NCBI RefSeq assembly: GCF_024584805.1
Contig: NZ_CP075715.1
Coordinates: 6,543,526 to 6,607,525 of the forward strand
From: Streptomyces sp. FIT100
GTDB taxonomy: Bacteria > Actinomycetota > Actinomycetes > Streptomycetales > Streptomycetaceae
Direction of reading: 5' to 3'
Length of the DNA stretch: 64,000 nt
In this document: positions 41,932 through 53,122 of the stretch, in pieces
How the letters are laid out: each line of letters starts with the position of its first letter
Numbering within the stretch: the stretch's first letter is position 1
Position numbers and translations under genes: made by a program
Notes under the pieces: model-generated
Database searches by the model: none
The model's input: only the letters and a program-made list of their open reading frames with translations
Told to the model about the DNA's origin: nothing

Positions 41932-42017
41932 CTGCCGAGAACATCGTCGGCCTGATCGTCGCCGTCGCCCTGCTGGGCTATCTCGTCCTCGCCCTCGTCA
42001 AGCCGGAGAGGTTCTGA
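41928..42017 (+). CDS. kdpF: K+-transporting ATPase subunit KdpF
   Basis: A 29-residue single-span peptide ending in LVLALVKPERF, the classic KdpF ending. KdpF associates with and stabilises the KdpABC complex. The GTG start overlaps the previous stop, and kdpA begins 2 bp downstream. Confidence 0.85.
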   Translation: MTAENIVGLIVAVALLGYLVLALVKPERF

Positions 42018-42019
42018 CA

Positions 42020-43710
42020 GTGACATCAGTCGCTTCCGCTCCAGGTGATATGAGCCCCGTCCTCGCCGGTGTGCTCCAGCTGCTCGCGCTGATCGCGGCG
42101 CTCGCGCTGGCCTACCGTCCGCTCGGTGACTACATGGCCCGGGTCTACTCCTCCGACAGGCATCTGCGCGTCGAGAAGTGGATCTACAAGGCCATCGGTG
42201 CCAACCCGACCGCCGAGATGCGCTGGCCCGCCTATCTGCGCGGCGTCCTCGCCTTCTCCGCCGTCAGTGTCCTCTTCCTCTACCTGCTCCAGCGCGTCCA
42301 GGGCAGCCTGCCCGGCTCGCTCGGCTTCTCCTCCATCGACCCGGACCAGGCGTTCAACACCGCCGCGTCGTTCGTGTCGAACACCAACTGGCAGTCGTAC
42401 TACGGCGAGCAGGCCATGGGCCACGTCGTGCAGACCGGCGGCCTCGCGGTGCAGAACTTCGTCTCCGCGGCCGTGGGCATCGCCGTCGCGGTGGCGCTCG
42501 TGCGCGGTTTCGCCCGGTCCCGCACCGGTGAGCTGGGCAACTTCTGGTCCGACCTGGTCCGCGGCACCGTCCGCATCCTGCTCCCGATCTCCGTGGTCGG
42601 CGCGATCGTCCTGGTCGCTGCCGGTGCCATCCAGAACTTCGCCGGCATCCACGAGGTCGGCCAGTTCATGGGCGGCAGCCAGCAGTGGAACGGCGGCGCG
42701 GTCGCCTCGCAGGAGGTCATCAAGGAGCTGGGCACCAACGGCGGCGGTTACTTCAACGCCAACTCGGCCCACCCGTTCGAGAACCCCAACGCGTTCACAA
42801 ACCTCTTCGAGATCTTCCTGATCCTGCTCATCCCGTTCTCGCTGACCCGCACCTTCGGCAAGATGGTCGGCTCGGTGCGCCAGGGCTACGCGATCCTCGC
42901 GACCATGGGCATCATCTGGGTCGGCTTCGTCGCCCTCATGTGGTGGACCGAGTTCGCGGGCCGCGGCCCGGCCTTCGAGATCGCGGGCGGCGCGCTGGAG
43001 GGCAAGGAGACCCGCTTCGGTATCGGCGCCTCGTCGATCTTCGCGGTCTCCACGACGCTCACCTCGACCGGCGCGGTGGACTCCTTCCACTCCTCCTTCA
43101 CCGGCTTCGGCGGCGGCATCACCATGCTGGGCATGCAGCTCGGCGAGATCGCCCCCGGTGGTGTCGGCTCCGGCCTCTACGGCATGCTGATCATGGCGAT
43201 CATCGCGGTGTTCATCGCGGGCCTCATGGTCGGCCGTACGCCCGAGTACCTCGGTAAGAAGATCGGCACCCGCGAGATCAAACTGGCGGCGCTCTACATC
43301 CTGGTCACCCCGGCGCTGGTGCTCTGCTTCACCGCCGCGGCCATGGCCCTGCCGACCCCGGGCAACTCGATGACCAACAGCGGCGCGCACGGCTTCTCCG
43401 AGATCCTGTACGCCTACACCTCCGGCGCGAACAACAACGGCTCCGCGTTCGCGGGCCTCAACGCCGACACCCAGTGGTTCAACACCACGATCGGACTGGC
43501 CATGCTGCTCGGCCGGTTCCTCCCGATGGTGTTCGTCCTGGCGCTGGCCGGCTCGCTCGCCGAGCAGAAGCCGGTCCCCGCCACCGCGGGCACGCTGCGG
43601 ACCGACAAGCCCCTCTACGCGGGCCTGCTGGTCGGCACGATCCTGATCATCACCGGTCTGACCTACTTCCCGGCCCTGGCGCTGGGTCCGCTCGCCGAAG
43701 GGCTGGCGTC

Positions 43711-43714
<4 letters not shown>
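42020..43714 (+). CDS. kdpA: K+-transporting ATPase subunit KdpA
   Basis: A 564-residue membrane subunit, normal length, that binds and translocates K+ in the KdpFABC pump, a high-affinity K+ uptake system induced by K+ limitation. Selectivity-filter-like loops are seen (FNTAASFVSNTNWQSY, LGTNGGGYFNANSAHPFENP, TSTGAVDSFHSSFTGFGGG, SGANNNGSAFAGL). The GTG start has GGAGAGG upstream, and the stop overlaps kdpB by ATGA. Confidence 0.97.
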
Positions 43715-45858
<2,144 letters not shown>

Positions 45859-45880
45859 TCCAGAAAGAGTGCTGAACGCC

Positions 45881-46576
45881 ATGAACACTTCCTTCGGAAA
45901 CGCGGCACGGCTGATCGGGGCCGGGCTCCGCGCCCTGCTCGTCCTCACCCTCGTGACGGGCGTCATCTACCCGCTGGTCGTCACGGGCATCGCCCAGGGC
46001 CTGTTCAACGACAAGGCGAACGGTTCCGAGATCAAGAGCGACGGCAAGGTCGTCGGCTCCTCGCTGATCGGGCAGACGTACAACCTGCCCAAGAAGGCTG
46101 CATCTGATTCGACTACGGCCGACGACGCGGAGGAGGCGGCGGTCCCGGACCTGAAGTGGTTCCAGCCGCGCCCGTCCAACGGCCTCGGCAGCAACAGCGT
46201 CAACACCCAGTACTCGATCATCCTCTCCGGGGCGACCAACCGCTCCGGCGACAACGAGGACCTGATCCAGTGGGTCAAGGACGCCAAGGCCGCCGTGGTC
46301 AAGGACAACTCCACCGCCGACTACAAGGTCACGCCATCGGACGTGCCGGCCGACGCCGTCACCTCCTCCGGCTCCGGCCTGGACCCGCACATCTCCCCGG
46401 AGTACGCGGAGCTCCAGGCCCACCGGGTCGCCGAGAAGAACGGCCTCCCCGTCGCGGAGGTCGAGAAGCTCGTCGCCGACCACACCCAGGGCCGGACCCT
46501 CGGCTTCATGGGCGAGCCCCGGGTCAACGTCCTCGAGCTCAACATCGCGCTGAAGGACCTGGCGAGCAAGAGCTGA
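45881..46576 (+). CDS. kdpC: K+-transporting ATPase subunit KdpC
   Basis: A 231-residue subunit with one N-terminal membrane segment (~10-33, ALLVLTLVTGVIYPLVVTGIAQ) and a periplasm-side domain (SLIGQTYNLPKKA, FQPRPSNG, SSGSGLDPHISPEYAELQ). It assists ATP binding by KdpB. The ATG at 45881 is preferred over a GTG at 45869, where the AAAGAG site would be too close. A hairpin at 46605-46647 follows. Confidence 0.95.
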   Translation: MNTSFGNAARLIGAGLRALLVLTLVTGVIYPLVVTGIAQGLFNDKANGSEIKSDGKVVGSSLIGQTYNLPKKAASDSTTADDAEEAAVPDLKWFQPRPSNGLGSNSVNTQYSIILSGATNRSGDNEDLIQWVKDAKAAVVKDNSTADYKVTPSDVPADAVTSSGSGLDPHISPEYAELQAHRVAEKNGLPVAEVEKLVADHTQGRTLGFMGEPRVNVLELNIALKDLASKS

Positions 46577-46604
46577 GCAGGGGCCGAGCAGTGGCACGTC
46601 AGGC

Positions 46605-46647
46605 GGGAGCCGGCAGTCCGGGACGTATCCCCGGCCCGCCGGCTCCC
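46605..46647 (+). terminator. Hairpin between kdpC and kdpE
   Basis: GGGAGCCGGC pairs with GCCGGCTCCC across a 23-nt loop. It may attenuate readthrough from the pump genes into kdpE. Confidence 0.55.
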
Positions 46648-46713
46648 GTCGGCGCATCACGCCACGGCCCCGCCCCACGTCCCGACTCCGTACAACAGGA
46701 AGGCCGCACACCG

Positions 46714-47403
46714 ATGACCCGGGTGCTCGTCGTGGAGGACGACCCCCAGCTCGTCCGGGCCCTCACGATCAACCTCAAGGCCCGCAAGTACGCGGTGGAG
46801 GCCGCGACCGACGGCGCCGCCGCCCTCCGGCTCGCCGCATCCGCCCCGCCCGACGTGGTGCTTCTCGACCTCGGACTCCCCGACATGGACGGCCTGGACG
46901 TCATCAGGGGGCTGCGCCGCTGGAGCCGGGTCCCGATCGTGGTCGTCTCCGCCCGCCGCACCTCCGACGAGAAGATCGAGGCGCTCGACGCAGGCGCCGA
47001 CGACTACGTCACCAAACCGTTCGCCATGGACGAACTACTGGCCAGGCTGCGGGCCGCCGTACGCCGCAACGAGTCCGCCGCGTCCGCCGCCGACGAGACC
47101 AGGGTCGTCATGACGGAGCAGTTCACCGTCGACCTCGTGGCCAAGAAGGTGAAGCGTGCGGGCGGCGACGACGTACGGCTCACGCCCACCGAATGGCATC
47201 TGCTGGAGCTGCTGATCCGCAACCCCGGACGCCTCATCAGCCAGCGGCAGCTGCTGGAGGAGGTGTGGGGCCACTCCGCCGGCAACCGGACCAACTACCT
47301 GCGCGTCTACATGGCGCAGTTGCGGCGCAAACTGGAGGCCGACCCCTCCCACCCCCGCCACCTCATCACCGAACCCGGCATGGGCTACCGCTTCGAGGAG
47401 TGA
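46714..47403 (+). CDS. kdpE: OmpR/PhoB-type response regulator, KdpE-like
   Basis: A 229-residue response regulator. The receiver domain (~1-115) has the acidic pair EDD, phospho-acceptor Asp in LLDLGLPDMDG, Thr/Ser in VVVSAR and Lys in TKPF. The winged-helix output domain (~125-228) has LTPTEWHLLELLIRNPGRLISQRQLLEEVWG. AGGAAGG precedes the ATG. KdpE normally works with the sensor kinase KdpD, whose gene usually lies between kdpC and kdpE; here only a 137-bp gap is found. Confidence 0.9.
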   Translation: MTRVLVVEDDPQLVRALTINLKARKYAVEAATDGAAALRLAASAPPDVVLLDLGLPDMDGLDVIRGLRRWSRVPIVVVSARRTSDEKIEALDAGADDYVTKPFAMDELLARLRAAVRRNESAASAADETRVVMTEQFTVDLVAKKVKRAGGDDVRLTPTEWHLLELLIRNPGRLISQRQLLEEVWGHSAGNRTNYLRVYMAQLRRKLEADPSHPRHLITEPGMGYRFEE

Positions 47404-47406
47404 GAA

Positions 47407-47432
47407 CGCACCCGCCGGCAGCGGCGGGTGCG
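47407..47432. terminator. Terminator between convergent kdpE and xylanase genes
   Basis: A perfect 11-bp stem (CGCACCCGCCG with its complement) and a 4-nt loop lie 4 bp after the kdpE stop. Confidence 0.85.
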
Positions 47433-47449
47433 AAGCGGAGGGCGGGGCC

Positions 47450-48553
47450 TCAGCGCCCCGAGGCCAGCTCCCTGCGGACGGCGTCGTACGCGGGCTTCGG
47501 CGCGAAGTCCTCGTCCAGCAGGTTGGCCGCGCCCTGGCCGTCGAACCAGCCGGGCACCCACGAGTACGTGTCGGTGAAGCCCCAGACCGTGAACGACGTG
47601 CAGCTGCGGACGCCGAGGCAGGCGTCGAGCAGCCGCCGGTAGTCGTCGGCCTGGCGCGCCAGCTTCGTGTCGTCCGCCGGCAGGTCCATGCGCACGTCGA
47701 CCTCGGTGAACGCGGTCTCCATGCCGAGCGCGGCGAAGCGTTCGAGGTTGGCCCGCACGTCGCCCGGGAAGCCGTACCGGATGTCCAGGTGGCCCTGGAT
47801 GCCGAATCCGTGGACCGGTACGCCCTGGGCGCGCAGCGTCCTGGCCAGCTCGTGGTAGGCCGTGGACTTCGCGTTGACGCCCTCCACGTTGTAGTCGTTG
47901 AGGAACAGCCTGGCCCTGGGGTCGGCGGCGTGGGCCCAGCGGAAGGCGTCGGCGATGTAGGACGGGCCGAGCTGCCGCAGCCAGAGCGAGTCGCGCAGGG
48001 TGCCGTCGTCGTTGAAGACCTCGTTGACGACGTCCCACTGGTAGATGTCGCCCTTGAAGTGCCTGACCTGCGCGGTGATGTGGTCGCGCAGGATGCCGCG
48101 CAGCTCGGAGGGGCCGATCGAGCCGTCCGCGACACCCGAGGTGAGCCAGGCGGGCAGCTGGTTGTGCCAGACGAGGGTGTGGCCGCGCACGGCCTGGCCG
48201 TGGCGTTCGGCGAAGGCCACCAGGGCATCGGCCTGCGACCAGTCGTACGTGCCGCGCTCGGGCTCGACGACCTCCCACTTCATGACGTTCTCGGCGGTGA
48301 CCGAGTCGAACTCGCGGGCGGTCAGGGAGCGGTACGTACGGTCGCCGGCCAGCGCCGTGGTGTCGACGGCCGTGCCGATGCGCAGGTCCTGGCGTGCGGC
48401 GAGGGAACGCAGCGAGGCGTTCCGGTCGGCGTGGCCGGGCCGGTCGCGGTGGTCGTGCGCGGAGACGGCCGGTGCGGCGCCGAGCACGAGCACGGCGGCG
48501 GCGCCCGCGGCCAGGGCGCGGGCGAGGGACCCGGGAAGCGGTCTGGACATCAT
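47450..48553 (-). CDS. Secreted endo-1,4-beta-xylanase, GH10
   Basis: A 367-residue secreted enzyme with a Sec-type signal peptide (~1-32, AVSAHD) and a single GH10 barrel. The acid/base Glu is in WDVVNEVFN and the nucleophile Glu in TEVDVRM. HGHTLVWHNQLPAWL-type sequence and FTVWGFTDTYSWVPGWF are also diagnostic. It cleaves internal xylan bonds. No carbohydrate-binding module is attached. AAGGAG precedes the ATG. It lies 34 bp downstream of the GH115 gene in one operon. Confidence 0.95.
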   Translation of the reverse strand: MMSRPLPGSLARALAAGAAAVLVLGAAPAVSAHDHRDRPGHADRNASLRSLAARQDLRIGTAVDTTALAGDRTYRSLTAREFDSVTAENVMKWEVVEPERGTYDWSQADALVAFAERHGQAVRGHTLVWHNQLPAWLTSGVADGSIGPSELRGILRDHITAQVRHFKGDIYQWDVVNEVFNDDGTLRDSLWLRQLGPSYIADAFRWAHAADPRARLFLNDYNVEGVNAKSTAYHELARTLRAQGVPVHGFGIQGHLDIRYGFPGDVRANLERFAALGMETAFTEVDVRMDLPADDTKLARQADDYRRLLDACLGVRSCTSFTVWGFTDTYSWVPGWFDGQGAANLLDEDFAPKPAYDAVRRELASGR

Positions 48554-48587
48554 GGGGAACTCCTTGGAGGGAAGCGGGTGGTCGGCG

Positions 48588-51500
48588 TCAGCGCAGGCGG
48601 AGGCTCTCCTGCGGGCCGAGGTAGGTGTCCGGCAGAGCGCCGGTGTCGATCAGCAGCCGCTGGAGGACGACGGTCGGGTCGACCATCCAGAACGTCAGCC
48701 GGTGGACGCCGGGGGAGAGGGTGTGCCGGGTGGCGGTGCGGCTGGCGTTGTCGGAGGTGTTGCGCGCCCACTGCGTGTTCATCACCCCGTCGTCGGACCC
48801 GCTGACCGCGATGATGTCCACGGTCTGCGGGGCGTCGTCGTCGAAGGAGACGGCATAGCGCAGCCCGCTGTGGGGCAGCACCGGGTTGCGCGGCGACAGG
48901 TACGCCCAGAGGGTGACGGGGCCGCCGGTGAGCAGGCTGACCGTGTACTCCAGCCGCGGTGAGGAGCCGCCGGGGGTCTGCGAGGGCGCCGTGACCGGGA
49001 CCGGTGTGAGGCCCGCGGCGTTGCGCCCGATGCCGTCGATCCGCTGCCAGGCGATGCCCCGTGCGCCCACGATCCGGTCGGTGTGCTCGGCGTCGACGGC
49101 GATGTAGCCGCCCGCCTCGACGAAGCCGCGCAGACCCCGGACATCGGGGTTCTCGGCGACCGCCGTCACGGGGACGCTCACCCCGTCCGGGCCGTGCACG
49201 ACCAGGGTGGCCTCCGTGGTGCCGCGCGGGGCCCTGCGCCAGTCCACGCTCACCGTCACCCGCGTCTGCTTCACGACCCGGCCGGCCGGGCGGTCGACCC
49301 GCAGCCACGGCGCCGAGGACTCGATGCGGTAGTCGAAGGGCGCGCCGCCGCGGTTGAAGACCTCGACGTACGGGTCGGGGGCCGTGCCGTAGCGGCTCAG
49401 CGGCGGCAGCTTCGCGGCGGTCGCGGCATGGGGCCACCAGGCGCTCGAACCCGAGACGGCCACCCCGAGCGCCGCCGGGCCCGGGATCTCGATCCGGCGC
49501 ACGGCCGGGAAGATCTCGTCGGGGATGGCCACGTTGTTCAGCTCCGGCTGCTGCCAGGGAGCGTTGGGGCCGTAGCGCTCCACGTCGCCGTAGCCGATGT
49601 GCGGCTGGGTCTGGAAGCCCTGCCATTTGCCGCCCGCGATACGGGAGTTGAAACGGTCGGCGAGGGCGAAGTCCCTGTCGAGGCAGGTCTCGGCCCGTGC
49701 CGCCTGCTCGTTGGTCGCCGCCCTGCCCTGCTCGGCGTAGCGCAGATTGGTGAACTCGGCCTCGCGCAGGGCGTAGACGTTGGCGGTGGCGGCGACCTCG
49801 TAGCCGACGAGTTCGAACCAGGCGTCCTGGGCGGAGTGCGGCAGCCGGCGGCCGATGCGCTCGGCGCGCTCCGCCAGCTCCTGCCACTGCTCGGTGACGC
49901 GTTCCAGCTCGCGGTGGTGGTCGAGCGAGAACGGGGTCGCCTTGTCGTCGTAGACGATCGCGGACGAGTCGGTCGCCGGGTCCTTCGCGGGGTCCAGGGT
50001 GATGCGCCGGTTGAGGAGCTCCGGCTTGCGCAGCGACTGGAGCCGGGCGTAGTCGGCGAGTACGGAGGCGATCGCGGCGGCCTGCGTCTCGCCGAAGTTC
50101 TGCGCCGCGTAGCGGCGTTCCCACGCGGGGATGGACTCCAGGTCCCAGCGGTCCGGGTTCCAGGCGTAGTCCAGGAAGAACTGGGTGGGCACCTCGTTTC
50201 CCTTGAGGTCGCCGACGTTGGTCATCCAGAGGGTGCGATTGCCGTACGCAGCAGCCTGCCGCAGCTGGTCCCACAGGTTCGGCAGCGAGGTCGTGTCCAC
50301 CCACTTGTAGTTGCGGCCGACGCCGACGTAGTCGAAGTGGTAGTAGAGGCCGTAGCCGCCGGAGCGGGCGGGCTCGGCCGGGTCCGGGTGCTTGCGGATG
50401 TTGCCCCAGTTGTCGTCGCACAGCACGACCGTGACGTCCTCGGGGGCGCGCAGCCCGCGCGCCCAGTAGCGCTGGACCTCCTTGTAGAGCGTCCAGACCT
50501 GAGGGATGTCGGTGAGGTCCCGGCCCGTCTCCTCGGCGAGGATCTGCCGCTGCGCGGCGATGATCTCCTGCATCAGCTCGATGCCGTCGCCGTCGGGGAG
50601 GCTGACGTCCCCGTTGCCGCGCATGCCGAGGGTGACGACGCCCTCGAAGTCCTGCTCCACCATCCGGCGGATGCCGTCGCGCCAGTACGCCTTGATCGCC
50701 CCGGCGTTGCGGCGGAAGGACCACTCGCCCGTGCCGCCGTAGGGGTCGCGGCCGGGGGTGACGATGTTCCCGGCGCTGTCGCGCACGGCGGCGACCGCGT
50801 GCCGGTTCCACTCCTCGATACCGCGCATCATGGGCGCCTCGTGGGAGGTCCCCATGACGATGCCGTACTCCTTGGCGCGCGCGTGGTTCTCCGGGTCGTC
50901 CTCGGCGAAGGCGCGCCCCCACACCGCGGGCCACAGGTAGTTGGCCTTGAGGCGCAGCATGACCTCGAAGACCTTGGCCCAGAAGTCCGCGTTGAAGCCG
51001 CCCGGGTAGCCCTCGGCCTTGCCCGGCCCGAAGTGGCCCGGCGCCCAGGTGCCGAGCGCCGGGTTCTCGTCGTTGATGAAGATCCCGCGGTACTTCACGG
51101 CCGGGGTGCCCTGGGTGTGCCGGCCGGGCAGGACGTAGAGCGCGTCCCGGTGTTCGGGCCGCACGTCGTCCCACCAGTACCAGGGCGAGACGCCGATGCC
51201 GCAACTCACGTCGTACGCCCCGAAGACGGCCCCGCGGGGATCGCTTCCGGCGATGACGAACGCACGGTCCACGCCGGGCAACGGCCGCTCGACCACGGTC
51301 TGGAGCGAGGTCTCCCAGCGCCCCGCGACGCCTTCCGCGTCCAGCGTGCCGTTCGCGACCAGCCGGTCGATCAGCGGGCTGCGCCCCAGCGTCCCGATGA
51401 GCACCAGCTCCCGGCCCGCCTCGGGGACGTCGCCGTTCCTGGCCTTCCTCAGAGCGGGCCGGACCCCGGTGACGCGCTCGATGTCGTCACACAGATCCGC

Positions 51501-51797
51501 CGCGACCCGCACGACGCCGGGATGGTCACCGGCGTCCACCACGACGGCCGCGGCGCGCCCTGCCCGCGCCAGCGCGAACGCCCCTTCGCGGGGACCGAAC
51601 GAGATGTACGCACCGAAGTCGGTGACCCGGGGCGCCCCGCCCCCGGTGTGCGGCCGTGGCGGGGTGGCCGCCTCGGCCTGCCCCGCAATTCCCGGTATGC
51701 CCCCGAAAGTTGTCAGCGCGAGCGCACCTGCTCCTACACCGGCGCCTGCACCGAGCACCGCTCTGCGGCGTGGATCGGACGGGCGGTTCTCGCTCAT
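48588..51797 (-). CDS. TAT-exported GH115 family enzyme (xylan alpha-glucuronidase)
   Basis: A 1069-residue exported enzyme of glycoside hydrolase family 115, whose members remove (4-O-methyl)glucuronic acid from xylan side chains. The N-terminus has a twin-arginine signal (DPRRRAVLGAGAG). The catalytic barrel includes YRGIFINDENPAL, LKANYLWPAVWG and GMRGNGDVSL. A C-terminal beta-sandwich (~850-1060) matches the GH115 C-terminal domain. AAAGGAG precedes the ATG at 51797. A palindrome 93 bp upstream matches the one before the sugar-importer genes. Confidence 0.93.
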   Translation of the reverse strand: MSENRPSDPRRRAVLGAGAGVGAGALALTTFGGIPGIAGQAEAATPPRPHTGGGAPRVTDFGAYISFGPREGAFALARAGRAAAVVVDAGDHPGVVRVAADLCDDIERVTGVRPALRKARNGDVPEAGRELVLIGTLGRSPLIDRLVANGTLDAEGVAGRWETSLQTVVERPLPGVDRAFVIAGSDPRGAVFGAYDVSCGIGVSPWYWWDDVRPEHRDALYVLPGRHTQGTPAVKYRGIFINDENPALGTWAPGHFGPGKAEGYPGGFNADFWAKVFEVMLRLKANYLWPAVWGRAFAEDDPENHARAKEYGIVMGTSHEAPMMRGIEEWNRHAVAAVRDSAGNIVTPGRDPYGGTGEWSFRRNAGAIKAYWRDGIRRMVEQDFEGVVTLGMRGNGDVSLPDGDGIELMQEIIAAQRQILAEETGRDLTDIPQVWTLYKEVQRYWARGLRAPEDVTVVLCDDNWGNIRKHPDPAEPARSGGYGLYYHFDYVGVGRNYKWVDTTSLPNLWDQLRQAAAYGNRTLWMTNVGDLKGNEVPTQFFLDYAWNPDRWDLESIPAWERRYAAQNFGETQAAAIASVLADYARLQSLRKPELLNRRITLDPAKDPATDSSAIVYDDKATPFSLDHHRELERVTEQWQELAERAERIGRRLPHSAQDAWFELVGYEVAATANVYALREAEFTNLRYAEQGRAATNEQAARAETCLDRDFALADRFNSRIAGGKWQGFQTQPHIGYGDVERYGPNAPWQQPELNNVAIPDEIFPAVRRIEIPGPAALGVAVSGSSAWWPHAATAAKLPPLSRYGTAPDPYVEVFNRGGAPFDYRIESSAPWLRVDRPAGRVVKQTRVTVSVDWRRAPRGTTEATLVVHGPDGVSVPVTAVAENPDVRGLRGFVEAGGYIAVDAEHTDRIVGARGIAWQRIDGIGRNAAGLTPVPVTAPSQTPGGSSPRLEYTVSLLTGGPVTLWAYLSPRNPVLPHSGLRYAVSFDDDAPQTVDIIAVSGSDDGVMNTQWARNTSDNASRTATRHTLSPGVHRLTFWMVDPTVVLQRLLIDTGALPDTYLGPQESLRLR

Positions 51798-51889
51798 TGC
51801 CACTCCTTTGTGCGCATCTGTCACATGAGTTGACGCCTGCGAGACAGATCCTGGGTGATGAACGCCGCCGAAACAATGGAGTGTCATGG

Positions 51890-51904
51890 TCGAAACATTT
51901 TCGA
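51890..51904. promoter_or_regulatory. CGAAA-N3-TTTCG operator upstream of GH115
   Basis: TCGAAA-CAT-TTTCGA is a perfect 6-3-6 palindrome, with a CCGAAAC half-site at ~51868. The same core lies at 62514-62526. BxlR-type LacI repressors of xylan-related genes in Streptomyces are known to bind CGAA-N-TTCG-type sequences. Confidence 0.65.
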
Positions 51905-52147
51905 ACCGGTGAGGTGGGCAGGGATGTTGGCCCACTCAGGGATACGAGGCCGGCGGTCACCGCGAAGCGTGGCTACGCCCGGCGGACGGTTCCAGCGGGA
52001 CACGGATCTCCGCCATGGCCTGGCCGGCGTGGGACACGCCCATCGCCTTCGACAGCACCCCCGAGGACACCGCCGACGCCGCTGTGCGGTGGCTGCGCCA
52101 AGGCACGTAGGTGAAGGAGTCCGGCGAGGCCACTTCCGAGGCCGGCG
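51905..52147. other. Gap with a possible gene-end remnant
   Basis: A short open frame ending at 52110 reads MAWPAWDTPIAFDSTPEDTA and ends WLRQGT. It has protein-like composition but no ribosome site and may be a remnant. No terminator was confidently identified. Confidence 0.3.
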
Positions 52148-52534
52148 TCACGGCTGACGGGCCGGCCGCCCCCGGAGCCCCACGCCCGGGGGATCCGCAG
52201 GAGTCCCTACCGGGCCTCTTCGTCGAGCTCCACAGGCAGATCGGTGTGGCCCTCGGACCAGGGGTTCACCCAGCCGCACACCGTGCATGCGTACCGTCCG
52301 TTGATCCCGTGCAGCTCCGTACCGCACTGATGACAGTCCGTCCGCGTGATCTCGATGTCCATCGCGGGCGCGGGCGCGGGCACGGGATCGGATCCGGGGT
52401 GCGGGGTGGTCATGCCTGGAGAGTACCGCCGACGGCGGAGGGGTAACCCCGGACGCCCACCCGCACTGGTTCAGGCAGTACCAGCGGCCGTCGCTGCCCT
52501 GCGTGGCGCCACCACCGCAACTCGGACAGTTCAT
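52148..52534 (-). CDS. Zinc-ribbon ORF; only the first ~37 residues look genuine
   Basis: AGGGGAG lies 6 nt before the ATG. The start reads MNCPSCGGGATQGSDGRWYC and then LNQCGW, a compact zinc knuckle. Beyond about residue 37 the frame runs through the 52207-52413 gene in another register and has Arg-rich shadow composition. The true protein may be short, or frameshifted near 52425. The real 3' end is uncertain. Confidence 0.4.
   Translation of the reverse strand: MNCPSCGGGATQGSDGRWYCLNQCGWASGVTPPPSAVLSRHDHPAPRIRSRARARARDGHRDHADGLSSVRYGAARDQRTVRMHGVRLGEPLVRGPHRSACGARRRGPVGTPADPPGVGLRGRPARQP
52207..52413 (-). CDS. Small zinc-ribbon protein
   Basis: A 68-residue acidic protein. An N-terminal Pro/Ala-rich stretch is followed by a zinc ribbon CHQCGTELHGINGRYACTVCG with two CxxC knuckles 13 residues apart, and then an acidic end. 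It likely binds Zn2+; function is unknown. It is the last of a group of tiny zinc-ribbon ORFs on the minus strand. Confidence 0.65.
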   Translation of the reverse strand: MTTPHPGSDPVPAPAPAMDIEITRTDCHQCGTELHGINGRYACTVCGWVNPWSEGHTDLPVELDEEAR

Positions 52535-52565
52535 GTCGGTCTCCCCTCATCGCGCAGCCGCTGCT

Positions 52566-52643
52566 TCACCCGCAGGACTGCGAACGGAGCCAACGGCGGA
52601 GACTGCCTTCATAGGCGGCAGCGCCGCAGCTGGGACAGGCCAT
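52566..52643 (-). pseudogene. Degenerate or truncated zinc-ribbon copy (25 codons)
   Basis: It reads MACPSCGAAAYEGSLRRWLR and then SQSCG before TGA. It aligns with the neighbouring MNCPSCGGG ORF but lacks its third Cys and ends where the neighbour has Trp (TGG versus TGA). It therefore looks like a decayed tandem duplicate, although a functional micropeptide cannot be excluded. Confidence 0.45.
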
Positions 52644-52668
52644 GTCCGGCCGTTCTCGGGAGGGCACT

Positions 52669-53047
52669 TCACGTGCCGGCACCGGCACCGGCATCGGCGC
52701 CCGAGGCCGGGGCCGAGTCGATGGCGGACGCCAGCCGCCGGGCGCGCCGCCGGAAGTGCCGCAGGGCGGCCTCCGCGCCGAAGCCACGCGGCGTGGGCAA
52801 GCGGCGCCACGCCTGGTCGGCACCGATCTGCGCGACGTGCGCCGGGGCGTCGCCCGTGGGCAGGCGGGCGATCAGGGGCGGGATTCTCCCCGTACCCTCG
52901 GACCGGTACCCCGAGTCCCATGGCCCCCAGGTCCATCGCCAGACGCTGAGCGTCCTGGCGGACCATACGCGCCCGCTCCTGGCCGGCCGGTCCGGGCAAC
53001 GCCATGCGGCTGCGCCGCGCAGTCGTTCCGGGTTCGTTCGCGACCAC
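52669..53047 (-). pseudogene. Unrecognised gene interrupted by an apparent frameshift
   Basis: From 53047 the frame reads MVANEPGTTARRS, then MVRQDAQRLAMDLGAMGLG, to about 52893, with coding-like third positions. After GENPA the coding signal moves to another frame, reading PLIARLPTGDAPAHVAQIGA and ending in a TGA at 52669-52671. Adding one C to the CCCC run near 52893 would join the two parts into a ~126-residue protein. This is either a true frameshift or a sequencing error in a homopolymer. Function is unknown. Confidence 0.5.
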
Positions 53048-53122
53048 CGTGCGTCCGACCAGGCGGACCGGTCGCGTCGGCCGCGAGCCGGCTCATCGGT
53101 ACCGGCTCCGCATGAGGCCGGT

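Noticed and set aside
46577..46713. A kdpD remnant between kdpC and kdpE
   Set aside because: Translation of the gap in all frames shows none of the KdpD N-terminal P-loop or kinase motifs, so nothing identifiable remains.
51905..52147. A second gene upstream of the GH115 operon
   Set aside because: Only a 31-codon open end without a start signal is seen; listed as a possible remnant, not a gene.
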